From an uncultured Myxococcales bacterium (GTDB lineage Bacteria > Myxococcota > Myxococcia > Myxococcales > Myxococcaceae): 43,295 nt of DNA. The stretch is taken from NCBI GenBank assembly GCA_903911905.1, contig CAIWFK010000632.1, positions 1-43,295 on the forward strand, in the 5' to 3' direction. Below are positions 42,140-43,295 of this stretch, in pieces. The notes under the pieces are model-generated. The model made no database searches, was not told the origin of the DNA, and saw nothing but the letters and a program-made list of their open reading frames with translations. Position 1 is the first letter of the stretch, and each line of letters starts with the position of its first letter. Made by a program: the position numbers and the translations under genes.

Positions 42140-42877
42140 TCAGAACTTCCACCACGGCTTCTTTTTCGGTGCCGGAGGAGTCGTTGGTGCACGAGGAATC
42201 ACGATGCCAACACCCGAGACCGGCGCGAGGGGCGGGAGCTGCTCGACCGGTGGCCGCAGCGGTCGACGACGGAACTGCTCGAACCCATCGGGCAGGTTAC
42301 CTCGAGCTTCCCATGCTGAGAGCAGGGCCTGGCACCTTGCACACGCCACGGCGTGGTCCGCGAAAGCGGGCGTGCAGACTTCGAAGCGATAAATTCCCTG
42401 GATGGCCGCCTCGGTGTCGGGCGAGTTCAACGAGCCGACCGCCCAGGTGTCGTCCACCGCGAACTCGGTGCGTCGTTCTTCTGGGCGCAGCAGGTAGAGC
42501 GTCGAGCCCTCGGCTTCGATCGAAAAGAGCTGCGGCGCCGAGTCGGCGTCGTCGCTGTGATGCGCGTCGATCATCAGCGCGTCGGCGACGTACTGAACCA
42601 GACTTTCGTCTCGCAACGGGGGCAGGGGGCTGGCGAGCCATCGAGACAAGACGGTCGACAACGCTCGGGCGTTCGCTTCATCGCCAGGACGCACCACGAA
42701 CACCTTCGCCATGGCTGCCCGGTCAGGGTCCGCGTACCACTGGGTGAGCGCTTCGAAGACGGTGTCGAAGTCGTCAGTGGCCGCGTCGTCCAACGTGGCC
42801 TCGAGGCCATAGGACTGAAGAAACGTGACCACCTGTCGACTCGAGGTGCGAGCAGGGCCGTGAGCGACGTTCGCCAT
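42140..42877 (-). CDS. Hypothetical protein
   Basis: GGAGA lies 7 bases before the ATG at 42877. The 245-residue product has a helical N-terminal half (SSRQVVTFLQSYGLEATLDD), a strand-rich middle (FVVRPGDEANARALSTVLS, FSIEAEGSTLYLLRPEERR), and CTPAFADHAVACARCQALLS with four cysteines late in the chain. A Pro-rich tail ends PAPKKKPWWKF. No family is recognised. It lies 18 bases after the START-like gene on the same strand, probably one transcript. Confidence 0.65.
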   Translation of the reverse strand: MANVAHGPARTSSRQVVTFLQSYGLEATLDDAATDDFDTVFEALTQWYADPDRAAMAKVFVVRPGDEANARALSTVLSRWLASPLPPLRDESLVQYVADALMIDAHHSDDADSAPQLFSIEAEGSTLYLLRPEERRTEFAVDDTWAVGSLNSPDTEAAIQGIYRFEVCTPAFADHAVACARCQALLSAWEARGNLPDGFEQFRRRPLRPPVEQLPPLAPVSGVGIVIPRAPTTPPAPKKKPWWKF

Positions 42878-42895
42878 GTGCGTCTCTCCGATGCT

Positions 42896-43294
42896 TCAGG
42901 AATTCCGAGTGGACATCGCGCGCGCCTGCAGGTCGACACCCGCCTGCACCTTCGAGAGCGGCACGAACGCCACCAGCACCCCGGTGAAGGTCTCTTCGCT
43001 CTCGTAGCGACAGCGCGTCGGCGAGAGTTCGATGACCCGCTGCACCCGCTCGGCGCGGACCAGGTTGAGCGAGGCCAGCGCGCCGGTAAAGGCCCACGCC
43101 ACCTCTCGTTGCTCGGGCTCGAGTCGCGTGACGACGAGCGAGGGCCGCGCGCCGCCGCCGCCGGGCCAGCGCACGTCGAAGCGCAACTGGGCGCCCAGCG
43201 TCGCCCTCGCCGCGCCGTCGACCTTCACCACGAACGGGTTCCACGACGGGTAGGCGGCGAGCGAGACGACTTGCTCGAAGACCTGCGCGGCGGG
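42896..43294 (-). CDS. SRPBCC (START-like) protein, 5' end outside window
   Basis: The frame stays open to the right edge (PAAQVFEQVVSLAAYPSWNP), so the true start is beyond the window. The visible 132 residues show the SRPBCC pattern: AAYPSWNPFVVKVDG, a strand LGAQLRFDVRWPGG, REVAWAFTGALASLNLVRAE, and RVIELSPTRCRYESEETFTG with the C-terminal helix. These proteins have a hydrophobic cavity for ligands; no role can be assigned. The hypothetical gene at 42877 follows. Confidence 0.8.
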   Translation of the reverse strand, partial: PAAQVFEQVVSLAAYPSWNPFVVKVDGAARATLGAQLRFDVRWPGGGGARPSLVVTRLEPEQREVAWAFTGALASLNLVRAERVQRVIELSPTRCRYESEETFTGVLVAFVPLSKVQAGVDLQARAMSTRNS

Positions 43295-43295
43295 C

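Overview
The window is GC-rich (roughly two thirds G+C by eye) bacterial chromosomal DNA. Several features point to a myxobacterium or another Myxococcota lineage: many lipoprotein signals, a DUF4388/PATAN protein beside a TPR membrane protein, two sigma-54 (NtrC-type) activators, a histidine kinase with a Glu/Arg-rich coil, an ECF42 sigma factor with its YCII partner, and short Lys/Ala/Arg tails on small proteins. This placement is inference from gene content. I saw no tRNA, rRNA, CRISPR array, transposase, phage gene or complete mobile element.

Layout. 1-6.3 kb: a plus-strand cluster of a TPR/zinc-ribbon membrane protein, a PATAN-domain protein and a large anchored Ig-like repeat protein; the last two have broken frames. 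6.3-11.7 kb: envelope genes (beta-barrel candidates, a duplicated-domain lipoprotein, a TonB-like protein) plus larB and a TfoX_N protein. 11.8-14.7 kb: a WGR-like protein divergent from a ligC-NFACT pair. 14.7-18 kb: a TPR protein, ECF42 sigma with its YCII partner, and a zinc ribbon. 18-21.5 kb: a sorbosone-dehydrogenase-like lipoprotein, a small lipoprotein and a lipoprotein with an ice-binding (DUF3494) domain. 21.5-27.1 kb: signalling and stress, with a diguanylate cyclase, a csbD/DUF5670/lipoprotein group next to a sigma-54 activator, and an NtrC-type response regulator converging on a histidine kinase. 27.5-33.7 kb: a SprT-like protease, an ASCH protein divergent from pyruvate kinase, a beta-helix lipoprotein, an arsR-AHSA1 pair and a SWIB protein. 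33.8-43.3 kb: SDR and MDR oxidoreductases, a glutamine amidotransferase, a lipoprotein, glgX (frameshifted), terC-apaG, a HELGH membrane protein, small and unknown genes, and a START-like protein cut by the window end.

Three genes (PATAN protein, a lipoprotein, glgX) are each broken by what looks like one extra G in a G run of the plus strand, and a fourth by an in-frame amber codon. A common sequencing or assembly cause is likely for the G insertions. At least eight genes have a -10-like hexamer ending only 5-11 bases before the start codon, several in the form GTGCTA, which suggests frequent leaderless transcripts. The most interesting leads are the WGR/LigC/NFACT neighbourhood, the overlapping divergent starts of pyk and the ASCH gene, paired dyads upstream of a TPR gene, the sigma-54-linked stress group and the ice-binding lipoprotein. 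None is proven to be a new system from sequence alone.
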